This document shows, piece by piece, positions 41,480-50,793 of a stretch of DNA of 64,000 nt. Location of the stretch: assembly GCA_947167155.1 (NCBI GenBank), contig CAMVHB010000001.1, positions 1-64,000 of the forward strand, in the 5' to 3' direction. Within the stretch, counting starts at the first letter, position 1. Every line of letters begins with the position of its first letter. The notes beneath the pieces were generated by a model. It did not search any database and was not told the origin of the DNA. It worked only from the letters and a program-made list of their open reading frames with translations. Made by a program: the position numbers and the translations under genes. The stretch comes from an uncultured Lachnospiraceae bacterium. Lineage in GTDB: Bacteria > Bacillota > Clostridia > Lachnospirales > Lachnospiraceae.

Positions 41480-43036
41480 TCACTTCGCGTAATCCGTTAC
41501 TCTGGATTCTCTGATAACATTTACCTTGATCTGACCCGGATATTGAAGCTCGTCTTCTATCCTCTTTGAGATCTCTCTCGCAAGGATGACCATTTCCGCG
41601 TCGGAAACCTGTTCAGGAACTACCATGACACGTACCTCACGGCCTGCCTGGATTGCATAGGATTTCTCTACACCTTTGAATTCGTTTGTGATCGTCTCAA
41701 GCTGCTGGAGTCTCTGTGTATAAGCATCGAGAGTCTCCCGTCTTGCACCGGGGCGGGCAGCACTTATAGTGTCCGCTGCTTGTACGAGGCAGGCAATGAT
41801 CGTCTCTGCTTCCGTATCGCCGTGGTGGGAAGCCACAGCATTGATAACGGTCTGATTCTCCTTGTACTTCCGGCAGATCTCGACACCCAGCTGAACATGA
41901 GAGCCTTCGCGCTCATGATCCACAGCCTTTCCGATGTCGTGAAGGAGTCCTGCCCTCTTTGCAAGACGGACATTCTCTCCGACCTCTCCTGCAAGAAGTC
42001 CTGTCAGCCACGCGACCTCGATTGAATGCTTCAGAGCATTCTGACCATAGGAAGTACGATACTTCATCCTTCCGAGAAGCTTCACAAGATCGGGATCAAG
42101 TCCCTGGACTCCGGCTTCGAGAGTGGCTGCCTCACCGGCTTCGCGGATGGAATTGTCAACCTCCCGCTTTGCCTTGTCGATCATCTCCTCAATCCTTGCG
42201 GGATGAATACGACCGTCCACTATCAGCCTTTCAAGTGCGATACGCGCTACCTCGCGTCTCACGGGATCGAAGGCTGAAAGCACTACTGCCTCGGGAGTAT
42301 CGTCTATGATGATCTCCACACCGGTAAGATTCTCGAGGGTCCTGATATTCCTTCCCTCGCGGCCTATGATACGTCCCTTCATGTCGTCGCTTGGAAGCTG
42401 TACCACGGTAATGGTAGCTTCAGCTACATGATCTGCTGCGCATCTTTGTATCGCCGATACGACGATATCCTTTGCCTTCTTGTCGGCTTCTTCCTTGGCA
42501 TGTGCCAGAGCTTCCTTGATAAGTCTCGCTGAATCCTGCTTTACATCTTCTTCTACGGTCTTTAACAAGAAATCCTTTGCCTGCTCAGTTGTCAGGCCTG
42601 AAATTCGTTCGAGTTCCTGTACACGCTGTTCAGCGAGGGCTTCAACCTCGACTGCCCTTTTCTTGAGCTGACCCTCTCTCGAGGCAAGGCTCTGTTCTCT
42701 CTTGTCCGCATTGTCGATCTTCTTGTCAAGATTCTCTTCCTTCTGCGCAACGCGATCCTCAGCCTTTGTGATCTCAGCTCTTCGTTCCCTGATCTCCTTG
42801 TCGAGATCATTCTTCACTCTGATCGATTCTTCCTTTACTTCAAGAAGAGCCTCTCTCTTCTTCTCCTCGGCCTCTTTCACGGCCTTGTCGATAATGGCTC
42901 TTGCCTGTCCGGAAGCATTATCAAGCTTTTTTTCGTCTTCTTTTTTGTGAAGCTTTGAAGAAATGATAAGGGTCACCGGAACAGCTATCACCAGAGTAAC
43001 GATGATTGCGATGATGATTTGTACTATTACCGGCAT
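41480..43036 (-). CDS. rny: Ribonuclease Y
   Basis: This 518-residue endoribonuclease is the main initiator of mRNA decay in many Firmicutes. It has an N-terminal membrane anchor (about 3-27), a long Glu/Lys/Arg coiled coil (about 30-200), a KH domain ([17 protein letters not shown]) and an HD domain with [13 protein letters not shown]. The ATG at 43036 gives the usual N-terminus. Its AGGAGG is 15 bases upstream and lies in a small hairpin (AGGAG-GTG-CTCCT), which is unusual and may lower translation. Expressed from 43084-43112. Confidence 0.95.
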   Translation of the reverse strand: MPVIVQIIIAIIVTLVIAVPVTLIISSKLHKKEDEKKLDNASGQARAIIDKAVKEAEEKKREALLEVKEESIRVKNDLDKEIRERRAEITKAEDRVAQKEENLDKKIDNADKREQSLASREGQLKKRAVEVEALAEQRVQELERISGLTTEQAKDFLLKTVEEDVKQDSARLIKEALAHAKEEADKKAKDIVVSAIQRCAADHVAEATITVVQLPSDDMKGRIIGREGRNIRTLENLTGVEIIIDDTPEAVVLSAFDPVRREVARIALERLIVDGRIHPARIEEMIDKAKREVDNSIREAGEAATLEAGVQGLDPDLVKLLGRMKYRTSYGQNALKHSIEVAWLTGLLAGEVGENVRLAKRAGLLHDIGKAVDHEREGSHVQLGVEICRKYKENQTVINAVASHHGDTEAETIIACLVQAADTISAARPGARRETLDAYTQRLQQLETITNEFKGVEKSYAIQAGREVRVMVVPEQVSDAEMVILAREISKRIEDELQYPGQIKVNVIRESRVTDYAK

Positions 43037-43083
43037 TTTGTTACAGGAGCACCTCCTTAAAAGAATTTCATAAACGACAAAGA

Positions 43084-43112
43084 TTGTAACTGTTTCACGA
43101 AAAAAAAGCAAG
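43084..43112 (-). promoter_or_regulatory. rny promoter
   Basis: TTGCTT (43112-43107) and TACAAT (43089-43084) are 17 bases apart on the minus strand, giving a leader of about 40 bases that includes the AGGAG hairpin. Confidence 0.5.
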
Positions 43113-43129
43113 AAAACCAAAAAAAAGTT

Positions 43130-43158
43130 TGAAAAATGCCCTATGCCTATATTATAAT
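43130..43158 (+). promoter_or_regulatory. tRNA-Val promoter
   Basis: TTGAAA (43130-43135) and TATAAT (43153-43158) are 17 bases apart. The tRNA begins nine bases after the -10 box, so the primary transcript has almost no 5' extension. Confidence 0.8.
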
Positions 43159-43167
43159 ATTTCCGTT

Positions 43168-43241
43168 GCGACGGTAGCTCAGCTGGGATGAGCGCTTCCC
43201 TGACACGGAAGAGGTCACGTGTTCGATCCACGTCCGCCGCA
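43168..43241 (+). tRNA. tRNA-Val (anticodon GAC)
   Basis: Cloverleaf with acceptor GCGACGG/CCGCCGC (one A-C mismatch at position 4-69), D arm GCTC...GAGC, anticodon stem CTTCC/GGAAG with loop CTGACAC (anticodon GAC), T arm ACGTG-TTCGATC-CACGT and discriminator A. CCA is not encoded. Confidence 0.92.
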
Positions 43242-43242
43242 T

Positions 43243-43284
43243 AAAAAAACACCTCTTCGGCAAATACCGAAGAGGTGTTTTTTT
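43243..43284. terminator. Bidirectional terminator between tRNA-Val and the HerA-like gene
   Basis: ACACCTCTTCGG pairs with CCGAAGAGGTGT, and the stem is extended by seven A-T pairs that serve as U-tracts in both directions. It ends tRNA-Val (plus) and the HerA-like gene (minus), whose stop codon overlaps it. Confidence 0.95.
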
Positions 43285-44851
43285 ATCTCCTGAACAGGTT
43301 TCCGAGAATGCTGCGGCCGACGCTTCGGCCAAGCTGTGATACCGTCTTTCCGACTTCTCTTGTGATCGCCTTCCGAGTCCTTTCGGCCTCCTTCTTCTTT
43401 CTCTCCTCCTCTTTGATCCTCTCTCTTTCTGCTTTTACCGCGGCAGCTATCTCTGCCTTCTGCTCAGCGGCTCTTCTCTTCTCCTCTTCCTTTTCGGCAG
43501 CCGCTCTTTGCTTTTCCTCTTCCTTTGCGGTCACTGCCTCATTTTCTGCCTCAGCGTCTTGTTCTATTCTTTTCTTTAATGTCTCGTAAGCAGACTCCCT
43601 GTCGATCATATCTTTGTATTTTGTATAAAGGAGATTTTCCTTGATGAGAGCTTCTCTTTCAGCGTCTGTGACCGCGCCCATCCGTGAGGACGGAGGAAGC
43701 ACCTTGATCTTTTCCGCCATCTTCGGAATGCCCTTTGTATCAAGGAGTGAAACTACGGCTGCTCCGGTCCCGAGGGACTGGATGGTCTCAAGTGTATCAA
43801 AAGCCGGATTTGCCCTGTAGGTCTCTGCAGCCTGTTTTACGGCCTTGATCTCCTTGGGAGTGTAGGCTCTGAGCGCGTGCTGAACCTTGTTCCCAAGCTG
43901 GTTCATTATCCCGTCGGGAACTTCCGAAGGATCCTGTGTCACAAAGTAGATCCCGACTCCCTTTGAGCGGATCAGCTTCACCACCTGCTCAACCTTCTGA
44001 AGGAGGGCCGGTGATATCCCGTCAAAAAGGAGATGTGCTTCATCAAAGAAGAATACCATCTTCGGCTTTTCCATATCGCCTACCTCGGGCAGGACCTCAA
44101 AGAGTTCCGAAAGAAGATAAAGAAGGAAGGTCGAATACATTGCCGGATGAAGGATCAGCTTTCTCGCGTCAAGGATATTGATCTTCCCTCTTCCGTTTGA
44201 ATCAACAGCGATAAGGTCCGAGATATCGATCGCAGGCTCTCCGAAGAACATGTCACCCCCTTCGGCTTCGAGCGCCGCGATAGAGCGGATTATGGCATTG
44301 ACGGAATTCTTCGGGATGTTCCCGTATTCGGAGGAATATTTGTCAATATTGTCCGCGGCATAAGTGAGCATCGCCTTCAGATCCTTCGTGTCAAGGAGAA
44401 GCTGACCCTCGTCATCCGCTATCCGAAAGATCACGGAAAGTATGTCAGTCTGGATATCATTGAGCCCCATATCCTTTGCAAGAAGCAAAGGTCCCATCTC
44501 CGAAACCGTTGTGCGAAGCGGCATCCCACCCTCTCCGAATACATCCCACAGATTGACGGGATAGCCCTTGAATGAAAAGCCCTTTTCATTAAGTCCCATC
44601 TTTTCGACGCGTTCAAGCGCTGAGCCCGAAGCCTCTCCCGGGAATGCCGTTCCGGAAAGGTCACCCTTCACATCCGAAAAGAAAACGGGTACTCCCGCAT
44701 CGGAAAAACTCTCCGCAAGCACCTTCAAAGTAATGGTCTTTCCTGTTCCCGTAGCGCCGGATATGATGCCGTGCCGGTTTGCCATTGAGCTTTCAAGAAA
44801 GATCTCCTGCTCCTCACTCTTCCCCAAAAGGATATTGTTGTCTGAATACAT
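43283..44851 (-). CDS. HerA/DUF853-type P-loop ATPase (YjgR-like)
   Basis: This 522-residue ATPase has Walker A GATGTGKT (32-39), Walker B MVFFFDEAH and an arginine-finger region of the HerA/FtsK class, as in the YjgR/DUF853 family. The C-terminal 110 residues are a Glu/Lys/Ala coiled coil ending in a Gly/Arg-rich tail. HerA proteins translocate DNA with NurA in archaea, but DUF853 proteins lack a known partner and their role is unclear. AGGAGG lies six bases before the ATG. No nuclease gene is adjacent. Confidence 0.87.
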   Translation of the reverse strand: MYSDNNILLGKSEEQEIFLESSMANRHGIISGATGTGKTITLKVLAESFSDAGVPVFFSDVKGDLSGTAFPGEASGSALERVEKMGLNEKGFSFKGYPVNLWDVFGEGGMPLRTTVSEMGPLLLAKDMGLNDIQTDILSVIFRIADDEGQLLLDTKDLKAMLTYAADNIDKYSSEYGNIPKNSVNAIIRSIAALEAEGGDMFFGEPAIDISDLIAVDSNGRGKINILDARKLILHPAMYSTFLLYLLSELFEVLPEVGDMEKPKMVFFFDEAHLLFDGISPALLQKVEQVVKLIRSKGVGIYFVTQDPSEVPDGIMNQLGNKVQHALRAYTPKEIKAVKQAAETYRANPAFDTLETIQSLGTGAAVVSLLDTKGIPKMAEKIKVLPPSSRMGAVTDAEREALIKENLLYTKYKDMIDRESAYETLKKRIEQDAEAENEAVTAKEEEKQRAAAEKEEEKRRAAEQKAEIAAAVKAERERIKEEERKKKEAERTRKAITREVGKTVSQLGRSVGRSILGNLFRR

Positions 44852-44880
44852 CTTTGTCCTCCTGTTTCAAAACAAAACCA

Positions 44881-46392
44881 TCAAAGCCCGTAAACTTCAC
44901 CGTATTTCTCGTCAAGATAATCAAGGAAATCACAAGGTGTGAGTTCACGCCCCGTGATATCAAATATCCACTCTGATGGTGTGAGGCGGTCAGCTTTTTT
45001 GAACACACGCTCTATCATCCAGGAATTTATCCTTTCGAGATTCCCTGAACGTACAGCCTCTCCTATGTCAAAGTCCCTATTCATCGCATTATAATACATC
45101 GAATTATAAAAATTTCCGATAGCGTATGTGGGAAAATAACCAAAATCCGAAGACCAGTGCACATCCTGCAAAACGCCCTCCGCGTCATTTTCGGGAACGA
45201 CGCCGAGAAGGTCCATGTACATTTCATTCCAGACCTTAGGCAGCTCTTCAACTGACAGTTCCCCTCCTATCAGTTTCTTTTCAAGCTCGTACCTGATGAT
45301 GATATGAAGAGTATATGTGACCTCGTCTGCCTCTGTCCGTATCAGGGACGGCTCTACGATATTAACTCCTTCATAAAGCTCCCTTTCGGAAACATCTGAC
45401 AGAGTCTTTGGTATTATCTCAAGCAATTTCGGATATATGAGACTGATAAAGCTCTTTGATCGCCCTATCCTGTTCTCATAAAATCTTGAAACCGACTCAT
45501 GCATCCCGAGGGTCTTTCCTTCAGTGATGAAGTATTCATGATTTTCCTTTGGCTGCATCATATCAAACATGAGATGCCCGCTCTCATGCATGATACTGTA
45601 GATATTCGAGAGGAACTGATCTTCATAATAATGCGTCGTGATCCTTACATCATCATACGCCATCCTGTCAGTGAAGGCATGAGCGGATTCCGAGATGAGA
45701 CTTCTTGTAGTGTCGACCAGGAGCACCTCCTGAAGCATTTTTGAGATCTCTTTCTGCTTTTCGATCGGAACCTTTCTTGTCAGAAAATCCCGCCTGATCT
45801 TCTTTTTGCTCTTCTTTATCCGATCAAGAAGGGAAACTATTCTTTCCTTTGCTTCATCAAAGAGAGGATCGAGAATCTCTGTCGTCATCCCCCGCTCATA
45901 CATATCAAGGAGGCGGTCATAGTCACTTTTCATCAAGCCTTTTTCCGTTTCATCTAGTACACGGAGCGAAGCTCTTTTTTTATTATTCCCGATCACCCCT
46001 TGAAGTGATTTTGAAAAGATTGAAAAATCCGCGCTCGCCTTTGCCTTTTCCCAGTCGAGGAAGGCCTGCTGCTCCTGAAGCGAGAATGAATAAGCTTCCT
46101 CCTCCGTAATATTCTTCTCCATCCGATAAGTGCGGTAAGCCTCAATCACCATGGCTCTCTCCCACTCATCCATCGATTCGATATGCTTCAGTGAGGAAAG
46201 AAGGACCGAAACAAAGGACGGCTCCTTCCGGACTTTTAAAGCCTCATTTTCAAGAAATGCTATGAGTTCACCTTCGTGCTCCTTTGCGTTTTTTGGCGAG
46301 ATAGTCGACATGTCAAAATTGATATAGCTTGCAGCGGCACGGAAATTCTCAGCGCGCTTCAGAGCGTTCTTCAATTCATTTAGTTCGTTCAT
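44881..46392 (-). CDS. M32 metallo-carboxypeptidase
   Basis: This 503-residue peptidase of the thermostable carboxypeptidase 1 (Taq) family removes C-terminal amino acids in the cytosol. The zinc motif HESGH (269-273) and the downstream TLGMHESVSRFYENRIGRS, which gives the third zinc ligand, are intact. Many family members have HEFGH, so Ser replaces Phe here. It ends 29 bases before the HerA-like gene and is divergent from the HD-GYP gene, with overlapping promoters. Confidence 0.93.
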   Translation of the reverse strand: MNELNELKNALKRAENFRAAASYINFDMSTISPKNAKEHEGELIAFLENEALKVRKEPSFVSVLLSSLKHIESMDEWERAMVIEAYRTYRMEKNITEEEAYSFSLQEQQAFLDWEKAKASADFSIFSKSLQGVIGNNKKRASLRVLDETEKGLMKSDYDRLLDMYERGMTTEILDPLFDEAKERIVSLLDRIKKSKKKIRRDFLTRKVPIEKQKEISKMLQEVLLVDTTRSLISESAHAFTDRMAYDDVRITTHYYEDQFLSNIYSIMHESGHLMFDMMQPKENHEYFITEGKTLGMHESVSRFYENRIGRSKSFISLIYPKLLEIIPKTLSDVSERELYEGVNIVEPSLIRTEADEVTYTLHIIIRYELEKKLIGGELSVEELPKVWNEMYMDLLGVVPENDAEGVLQDVHWSSDFGYFPTYAIGNFYNSMYYNAMNRDFDIGEAVRSGNLERINSWMIERVFKKADRLTPSEWIFDITGRELTPCDFLDYLDEKYGEVYGL

Positions 46393-46433
46393 TTATCTTC
46401 GATCCTCCGTGTGTTTTTTCATCAATGCATCAT

Positions 46434-46462
46434 ATCATAACTGAGGTGGGTTTGGTTGTCGA
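46434..46462 (-). promoter_or_regulatory. M32 carboxypeptidase promoter
   Basis: TCGACA (46462-46457) and TATGAT (46439-46434) are 17 bases apart on the minus strand. The -35 box overlaps the -35 box of the divergent HD-GYP promoter by five bases. Confidence 0.55.
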
Positions 46463-46484
46463 ATGCCGAAAAATAATGTATTAT
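46456..46484 (+). promoter_or_regulatory. HD-GYP gene promoter
   Basis: TTGTCG (46456-46461) and TATTAT (46479-46484) are 17 bases apart. The leader is about 30 bases and ends in AAAAGGATTGAT before the ATG. Confidence 0.6.
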
Positions 46485-46522
46485 TCTGATAAGTATTTGG
46501 CTTTGATCGAAAAAGGATTGAT

Positions 46523-47614
46523 ATGGCAAAGCTTAAGGTAGTGAGCACGAGAAAGCTTCATCCGGGGATGCGCATAGGGCAGGCTGTCAAGGACAAGGCG
46601 GGTCGCGCCATGATCGAGTCCGGGGCTTATCTTGATGACATCCAGATCGAATATCTCCTCTCCCACGGCATCGGTGCGATATCGATACGCGAGGATAATG
46701 ATCCCGACGAGATCGAGGTATCCGAGGAGGCGGAGCGCGTCATCGAAAAGGAAAGAAAGGATGACCGCTTGAATGTCACCCTCCGGGAGGATGTGAAAAA
46801 GCGGGTCGGCGAGGGCGTCCAGTACCTCTTCCACAGCACAGATTCAAAAGGCTTCGTGGAAGCCACCCACAATGTCTCCGATGAGCTTGAAAAAGCGATC
46901 CTCAAAAATAATGCCGTCGCTCTCGACATCAGCAAGCTGAAGGTGAGTGATGAATACACCTTCAAGCACAGTGTTGACGTTGCGACCATGGCTATGATCA
47001 TTGGAAAGAAGTACGGTCTTTCACGCGAGGAGCTTCATGAGATCGGTATCGCCGGTCTTCTTCATGATGTCGGAAAATCAAAGATCCCTCTCGAGGTATT
47101 GAACAAGCCCGGAAAGCTCACCGACGAAGAATTCTTCCTGATGAAGCACCACTCTCTTTACGGCTACAATATCCTCACAGAGACAGGCTCTTTTTCAAAG
47201 GCTATCCTCTCAGGTGTTCTTCAGCACCATGAAAAAATGAACGGCAAGGGTTATCCCCTCGCCGTCACAGGTGACAAGATCCACAAATTTGCCCGTATCA
47301 TCGCGGTCTCGGATGTATTCGACGCCCTCGTTACAGAGCGTCCCTACAAGGCCGCCTTTCCTCTTCGTGACGCGGTCGAAATGATAATGTCGATGACTGA
47401 AGACCTTGATATGGACTCGATGAAGAGCTTTCTTGCGAGCATGATACTCTATCCCGTCGACAGCTTCGTGAAGCTCTCAAACGGCGAATACTGCAAAGTA
47501 GTTGAGAACAATTCCGAATATCTCCTTCGCCCGAAGGTTGTTGAGGTAAAGACCGGGAAGATCTATGACCTCTCAAATGACTTAAAGTGCGCAAGTCTCG
47601 TAATAATAGGCTGA
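46523..47614 (+). CDS. HD-GYP domain phosphodiesterase
   Basis: This 363-residue cytosolic protein has an N-terminal region of about 130 residues without a recognised sensor domain (beginning with a LHPGMRIGQAVKDKAG beta-strand motif) and an HD-GYP domain with the metal-binding HD at 181-182 and HHEKMNGKGYP at 235-245. The family breaks down cyclic di-GMP. Asn replaces the Asp of HHExxDGxGYP, which is common. The C-terminus (about 305-363) is a small beta-rich domain. AAAAGG lies nine bases before the ATG. It is one of five cyclic-di-GMP-related genes in the window. Confidence 0.9.
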   Translation: MAKLKVVSTRKLHPGMRIGQAVKDKAGRAMIESGAYLDDIQIEYLLSHGIGAISIREDNDPDEIEVSEEAERVIEKERKDDRLNVTLREDVKKRVGEGVQYLFHSTDSKGFVEATHNVSDELEKAILKNNAVALDISKLKVSDEYTFKHSVDVATMAMIIGKKYGLSREELHEIGIAGLLHDVGKSKIPLEVLNKPGKLTDEEFFLMKHHSLYGYNILTETGSFSKAILSGVLQHHEKMNGKGYPLAVTGDKIHKFARIIAVSDVFDALVTERPYKAAFPLRDAVEMIMSMTEDLDMDSMKSFLASMILYPVDSFVKLSNGEYCKVVENNSEYLLRPKVVEVKTGKIYDLSNDLKCASLVIIG

Positions 47615-47642
47615 GGATCAAAAGATCCTCAGCCTCATTTTT
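47609..47642 (+). terminator. Terminator of the HD-GYP gene
   Basis: GGCTGAGGATC (47609-47619) pairs with GATCCTCAGCC (47624-47634) across AAAA and is followed by TCATTTTT. The gene's stop codon lies in the stem. The convergent zinc-ribbon gene ends at 47642. Confidence 0.85.
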
Positions 47643-48955
47643 CAGCCCTTCATTTTCTTTTTCAGCTTTCCCGAATTGAAAAGCCCGTATCTTTGCTCAT
47701 TCTGGAGCGTGATATTAAAGCCCGTTGTATAATGCTCTGCGTTGGTCGCCCTGTGGACCGGCTTCATCGAGCTATACAGAATCCCAAACAAAATAAGGTC
47801 GACTACCACCGCAACTATCAGCATCCCCGCGATCTTTTCAATATCGAAATTCCCGCCGTTTATCAGGATGAAGATCAGGACTATCGCGGCGAATACGGGG
47901 ATCAGTATTGAAAGCATCTTCGGAGCGCTGATCGGAAGGTCGCCTATCATCTTTCCCGTCTGTCCGTTCATCGCGAACTTGTAACTCTTGTCCTTCCACT
48001 TCGTGGTCAGCATCCAGACGGGAAGCATGGCGTATGTGGTCTTCTCGCCCGAGTATTGATAATTCTCCTTTGACTGCTCCACTCCGTCGTGATGCATACC
48101 TCTTTTGATATGCTCAGTCACTTCAGTGTGGATGCCGGACTCAATACGCTGCTTTGCTCTTTGATGGGATTCCTCCTCGGCAACATCATAGCGCTCTGCC
48201 AGAAAGCCCGGAAGATAGACCATTGAAAAGTCCTTGAGTTCATTCAGGTTGTATGGCTCGATCGAATCCATGAGATTGTCATCCATCCTCTTTGACGCGT
48301 CCGCAGGAACCTTTTCAAAGGTCTCATTCCCCTGTATCTCCACCTGATAGCGATCGGAAATATAGGTATGCCCTTCGTCATCAGTAGCCTCATCATAGGC
48401 CACATAGTCCCCGTTCATCGAGACCTCACCCGAGAACATCCAGAAGGGGACGTAGACCCCCTGGATCTCCTCGACATGATTGTCGGACTTGAAGGACTTC
48501 GGGAGCAGATATCTTTTCCTGTAATAATTGAGATAGCTCTCCTGAACCTCCTGCTTTGTATGCGAGAAAGGAATAATGAAATCCGGCTTGATGGAGCCCG
48601 AAAACTGCGCGGGCGCTATCGTATGATTTCCGCAATAGGGGCATATCATGACCGCCGTGGTCTGGTCCGCCATGAGCTCGGCTCCGCAGGCTGAGCAGGA
48701 ATAAGACTTCATCTCGTTTGAGTCAAAGTGAACGTCTCCCCTGGCTCCCTGGTCTCCTTCACGCGCAGCTGCATCCTTTGCACTGTTTACGGCGGAGTTC
48801 TTTGCCCAATATTCTTCCACCTCTTCAGGCGTAAAGGTCGAATCGCAAAAGTCACATTTCAGTTTCCCGAGAGCCGGATCGAAGCTCATAGTCCCGCCGC
48901 ATTTGGGACAACCTGAAGCATAGGTCTTTCCGGGATCGCGGTATTCATTATCCAT
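47642..48955 (-). CDS. Membrane protein with TFIIB-type zinc ribbons
   Basis: This 437-residue protein starts with two zinc ribbons: CPKC...CDFC (16-37) and CSAC...CPYC (about 87-114). A long soluble domain (about 120-325) and two membrane helices (about 335-385) follow, and the Lys-rich C-terminus is cytosolic. Annotated relatives are called TFIIB-type zinc ribbon-containing proteins of unknown function, often near TelA-like genes. None is seen here. The promoter at 48984-49012 has a perfect TTGACA, and AAAGGAGG precedes the ATG. It converges on the HD-GYP gene. Confidence 0.8.
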   Translation of the reverse strand: MDNEYRDPGKTYASGCPKCGGTMSFDPALGKLKCDFCDSTFTPEEVEEYWAKNSAVNSAKDAAAREGDQGARGDVHFDSNEMKSYSCSACGAELMADQTTAVMICPYCGNHTIAPAQFSGSIKPDFIIPFSHTKQEVQESYLNYYRKRYLLPKSFKSDNHVEEIQGVYVPFWMFSGEVSMNGDYVAYDEATDDEGHTYISDRYQVEIQGNETFEKVPADASKRMDDNLMDSIEPYNLNELKDFSMVYLPGFLAERYDVAEEESHQRAKQRIESGIHTEVTEHIKRGMHHDGVEQSKENYQYSGEKTTYAMLPVWMLTTKWKDKSYKFAMNGQTGKMIGDLPISAPKMLSILIPVFAAIVLIFILINGGNFDIEKIAGMLIVAVVVDLILFGILYSSMKPVHRATNAEHYTTGFNITLQNEQRYGLFNSGKLKKKMKG

Positions 48956-48983
48956 AGGGTAAGCCTCCTTTCATAATGCTTTT

Positions 48984-49012
48984 AGGATAATTAAGGAGAT
49001 TTCTTTTGTCAA
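48984..49012 (-). promoter_or_regulatory. Promoter of the zinc-ribbon membrane protein
   Basis: A perfect TTGACA (49012-49007) and TATCCT (48989-48984) are 17 bases apart on the minus strand. The leader is about 20 bases. Confidence 0.65.
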
Positions 49013-49049
49013 TAACGGCAGGTAGCGGGTGCTTTTTCGCTTCATGATC

Positions 49050-50042
49050 CTACTCGATCGAGATCTCCACATTATTTTTTCCGAGAAGTGCTGTCATCTC
49101 CTCTTTTGTCATGTCTACATGGCCAAGACGGGTATAGGCCCAGGTGTTTTTGCCATAAAAGATCACGATCTGATCCCCGGAATAAAGGACGATATCTCCG
49201 GGTTCCGTAGTGATCTCAGTGTCATCCCTTGTTATGCTGCTTTTTAGCTTACCGACCTGCTCAAAGCCACCGTACATTGACATTTGTATTTTCAGCGGAG
49301 ATATGGCTTTGAGCTCTTCTACCGACGGGTTGTTCTCCCAGGTCACAGGCACCTTTTCGTCGTTTATATAAAGCGCGAGGTCTTCTGAAACTTCGCTTAT
49401 ATCCTTCACGGAAATCTCTTCTATGCTTACATTCAGATTGTCATCGACTGTAACTTTGTATCGCCTGTCAAGGTTGTCGGCTATCGGAGAACGCTCTTCC
49501 ACTGTTACATTTGTCTGTCCGGGCTTTTGTCCTGTAAAGATGATCACTATTTCTTTGCCTGCGCCATCCATCTGTTCGTGACCGGCTTTTTTATAGCTTA
49601 CATCTTTCGAATATTCTACTATGCTTTCGTCCTCCACTATCACATTGAACTCAGGTCCGCCGCCGTCAAATGAATCAAAAGACAGTTTTGCCGTACCGGC
49701 ATCCGTCTGCGGCACATAGGCGTTTGGATCATATTCCATGGAATTACGGGATTCAACGTTTAGAGTAACATCATGGTCAGGCATCACAAAAGTAAAAACA
49801 TACCCATTGTCGTAGTCCTGCTTGAAATCCACGTCGCTGCTGTAAAACCTGTAATCCGTATCGGTAGCCAAGATGTCATAGCGGACCACAACCTGCTCTC
49901 CGGGCGCATACATTGACTTTTGCGACTCAAAACCGCTGTCATTAAGTATCAGTCTGTATTTCACTGCATTTTCCTCCCCGGCGCATGCCATAAGCATAAT
50001 ACTCATCAAAACTCCTGCTATTATCAGGACAAAACGTTTCAT
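49050..50042 (-). CDS. Lipoprotein with C-terminal cyclophilin-like domain
   Basis: This 330-residue protein has a lipoprotein signal with lipobox LMAC (Cys20). The middle (about 25-215) is beta-rich and not recognised. The C-terminal 115 residues (LYINDEKVPVTWENNPSV...GDIVLYSGDQIVIFYG...YTRLGHVDM) match the small bacterial cyclophilin-like fold (Cyclophil_like2), which lacks the proline isomerase active site. It is anchored outside the membrane. It stands alone. Its function is unknown. Confidence 0.75.
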   Translation of the reverse strand: MKRFVLIIAGVLMSIMLMACAGEENAVKYRLILNDSGFESQKSMYAPGEQVVVRYDILATDTDYRFYSSDVDFKQDYDNGYVFTFVMPDHDVTLNVESRNSMEYDPNAYVPQTDAGTAKLSFDSFDGGGPEFNVIVEDESIVEYSKDVSYKKAGHEQMDGAGKEIVIIFTGQKPGQTNVTVEERSPIADNLDRRYKVTVDDNLNVSIEEISVKDISEVSEDLALYINDEKVPVTWENNPSVEELKAISPLKIQMSMYGGFEQVGKLKSSITRDDTEITTEPGDIVLYSGDQIVIFYGKNTWAYTRLGHVDMTKEEMTALLGKNNVEISIE

Positions 50043-50175
50043 TGATCATTATCTCCCTTTATGTTTCAGTCATCGGATCTTACAATTTTTAATGTATCAT
50101 ATAATATATGCCGAAATGTTTTTTGTCGATTGCTATTGAACAGGGATTATTTTATGGAACAGAGTATCACCTGTA

Positions 50176-50793
50176 TCAACATGATCGATCCCGGATCTCA
50201 TCCTGTTTCCCCCTCGGATATTTTTCTTTGTCTGCTTCTGTGATCGCACGTATTTCACGGCAGGGATTTCCTGCGGCCACTACACCGGAAGGAATATCCC
50301 GATTTACCACACTGCCGGCGCCGATGACCGTATCGTCGCCTATGGTCACGCCCGGGAGTATGCAAACATTTGCTCCGATCCATACATTATTTCCTATCGT
50401 GATCGGCAATGCTATTTCAAGCCCCTTATTTCTCTGTTCCACATCCAGGGCGTGTCCTGCTGTTGAGATCACGCAGTTTGGAGCGATAAAGACATGATCC
50501 CCGATAGTAACCTTCGCTCCGTCAAGTATTGTCAGGTTGTGGTTTGAATAAAAGCAGTCACCAAGAGTGATATTTGTTCCGTAATCACAATAAAAAGGCT
50601 GTGTGATAAAGTAATCCCCCTTGATCTCCCCAAATACCGTATTTAAGATTTTTTTTTGACCTTCTGTATCAGACGGTCTTACATTATTGAAATCAAAGCA
50701 TTTCTCCGCACACTCTGCCCTCATTAACGCAAGCTCCTTATCATAATTTGCGTCATAAAGATAACCTGCCTGCGCTTTTTCATACTCTGTCAT
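50176..50793 (-). CDS. Maltose/galactoside O-acetyltransferase family protein
   Basis: This 205-residue left-handed beta-helix acetyltransferase of the Maa/LacA/NodL group has the N-terminal Mac domain (EYEKAQAGYLYDANYDKEL) and hexapeptide repeats such as ITIGNNVWIGANVCILPG and VTIGDDTVIGAGSVV. The catalytic His is in STAGHALD. It acetylates a sugar or similar hydroxyl using acetyl-CoA. Its start overlaps the surE stop by four bases. It closes the aroF-pheA operon, where a sugar acetyltransferase has no obvious role. Confidence 0.9.
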   Translation of the reverse strand: MTEYEKAQAGYLYDANYDKELALMRAECAEKCFDFNNVRPSDTEGQKKILNTVFGEIKGDYFITQPFYCDYGTNITLGDCFYSNHNLTILDGAKVTIGDHVFIAPNCVISTAGHALDVEQRNKGLEIALPITIGNNVWIGANVCILPGVTIGDDTVIGAGSVVNRDIPSGVVAAGNPCREIRAITEADKEKYPRGKQDEIRDRSC

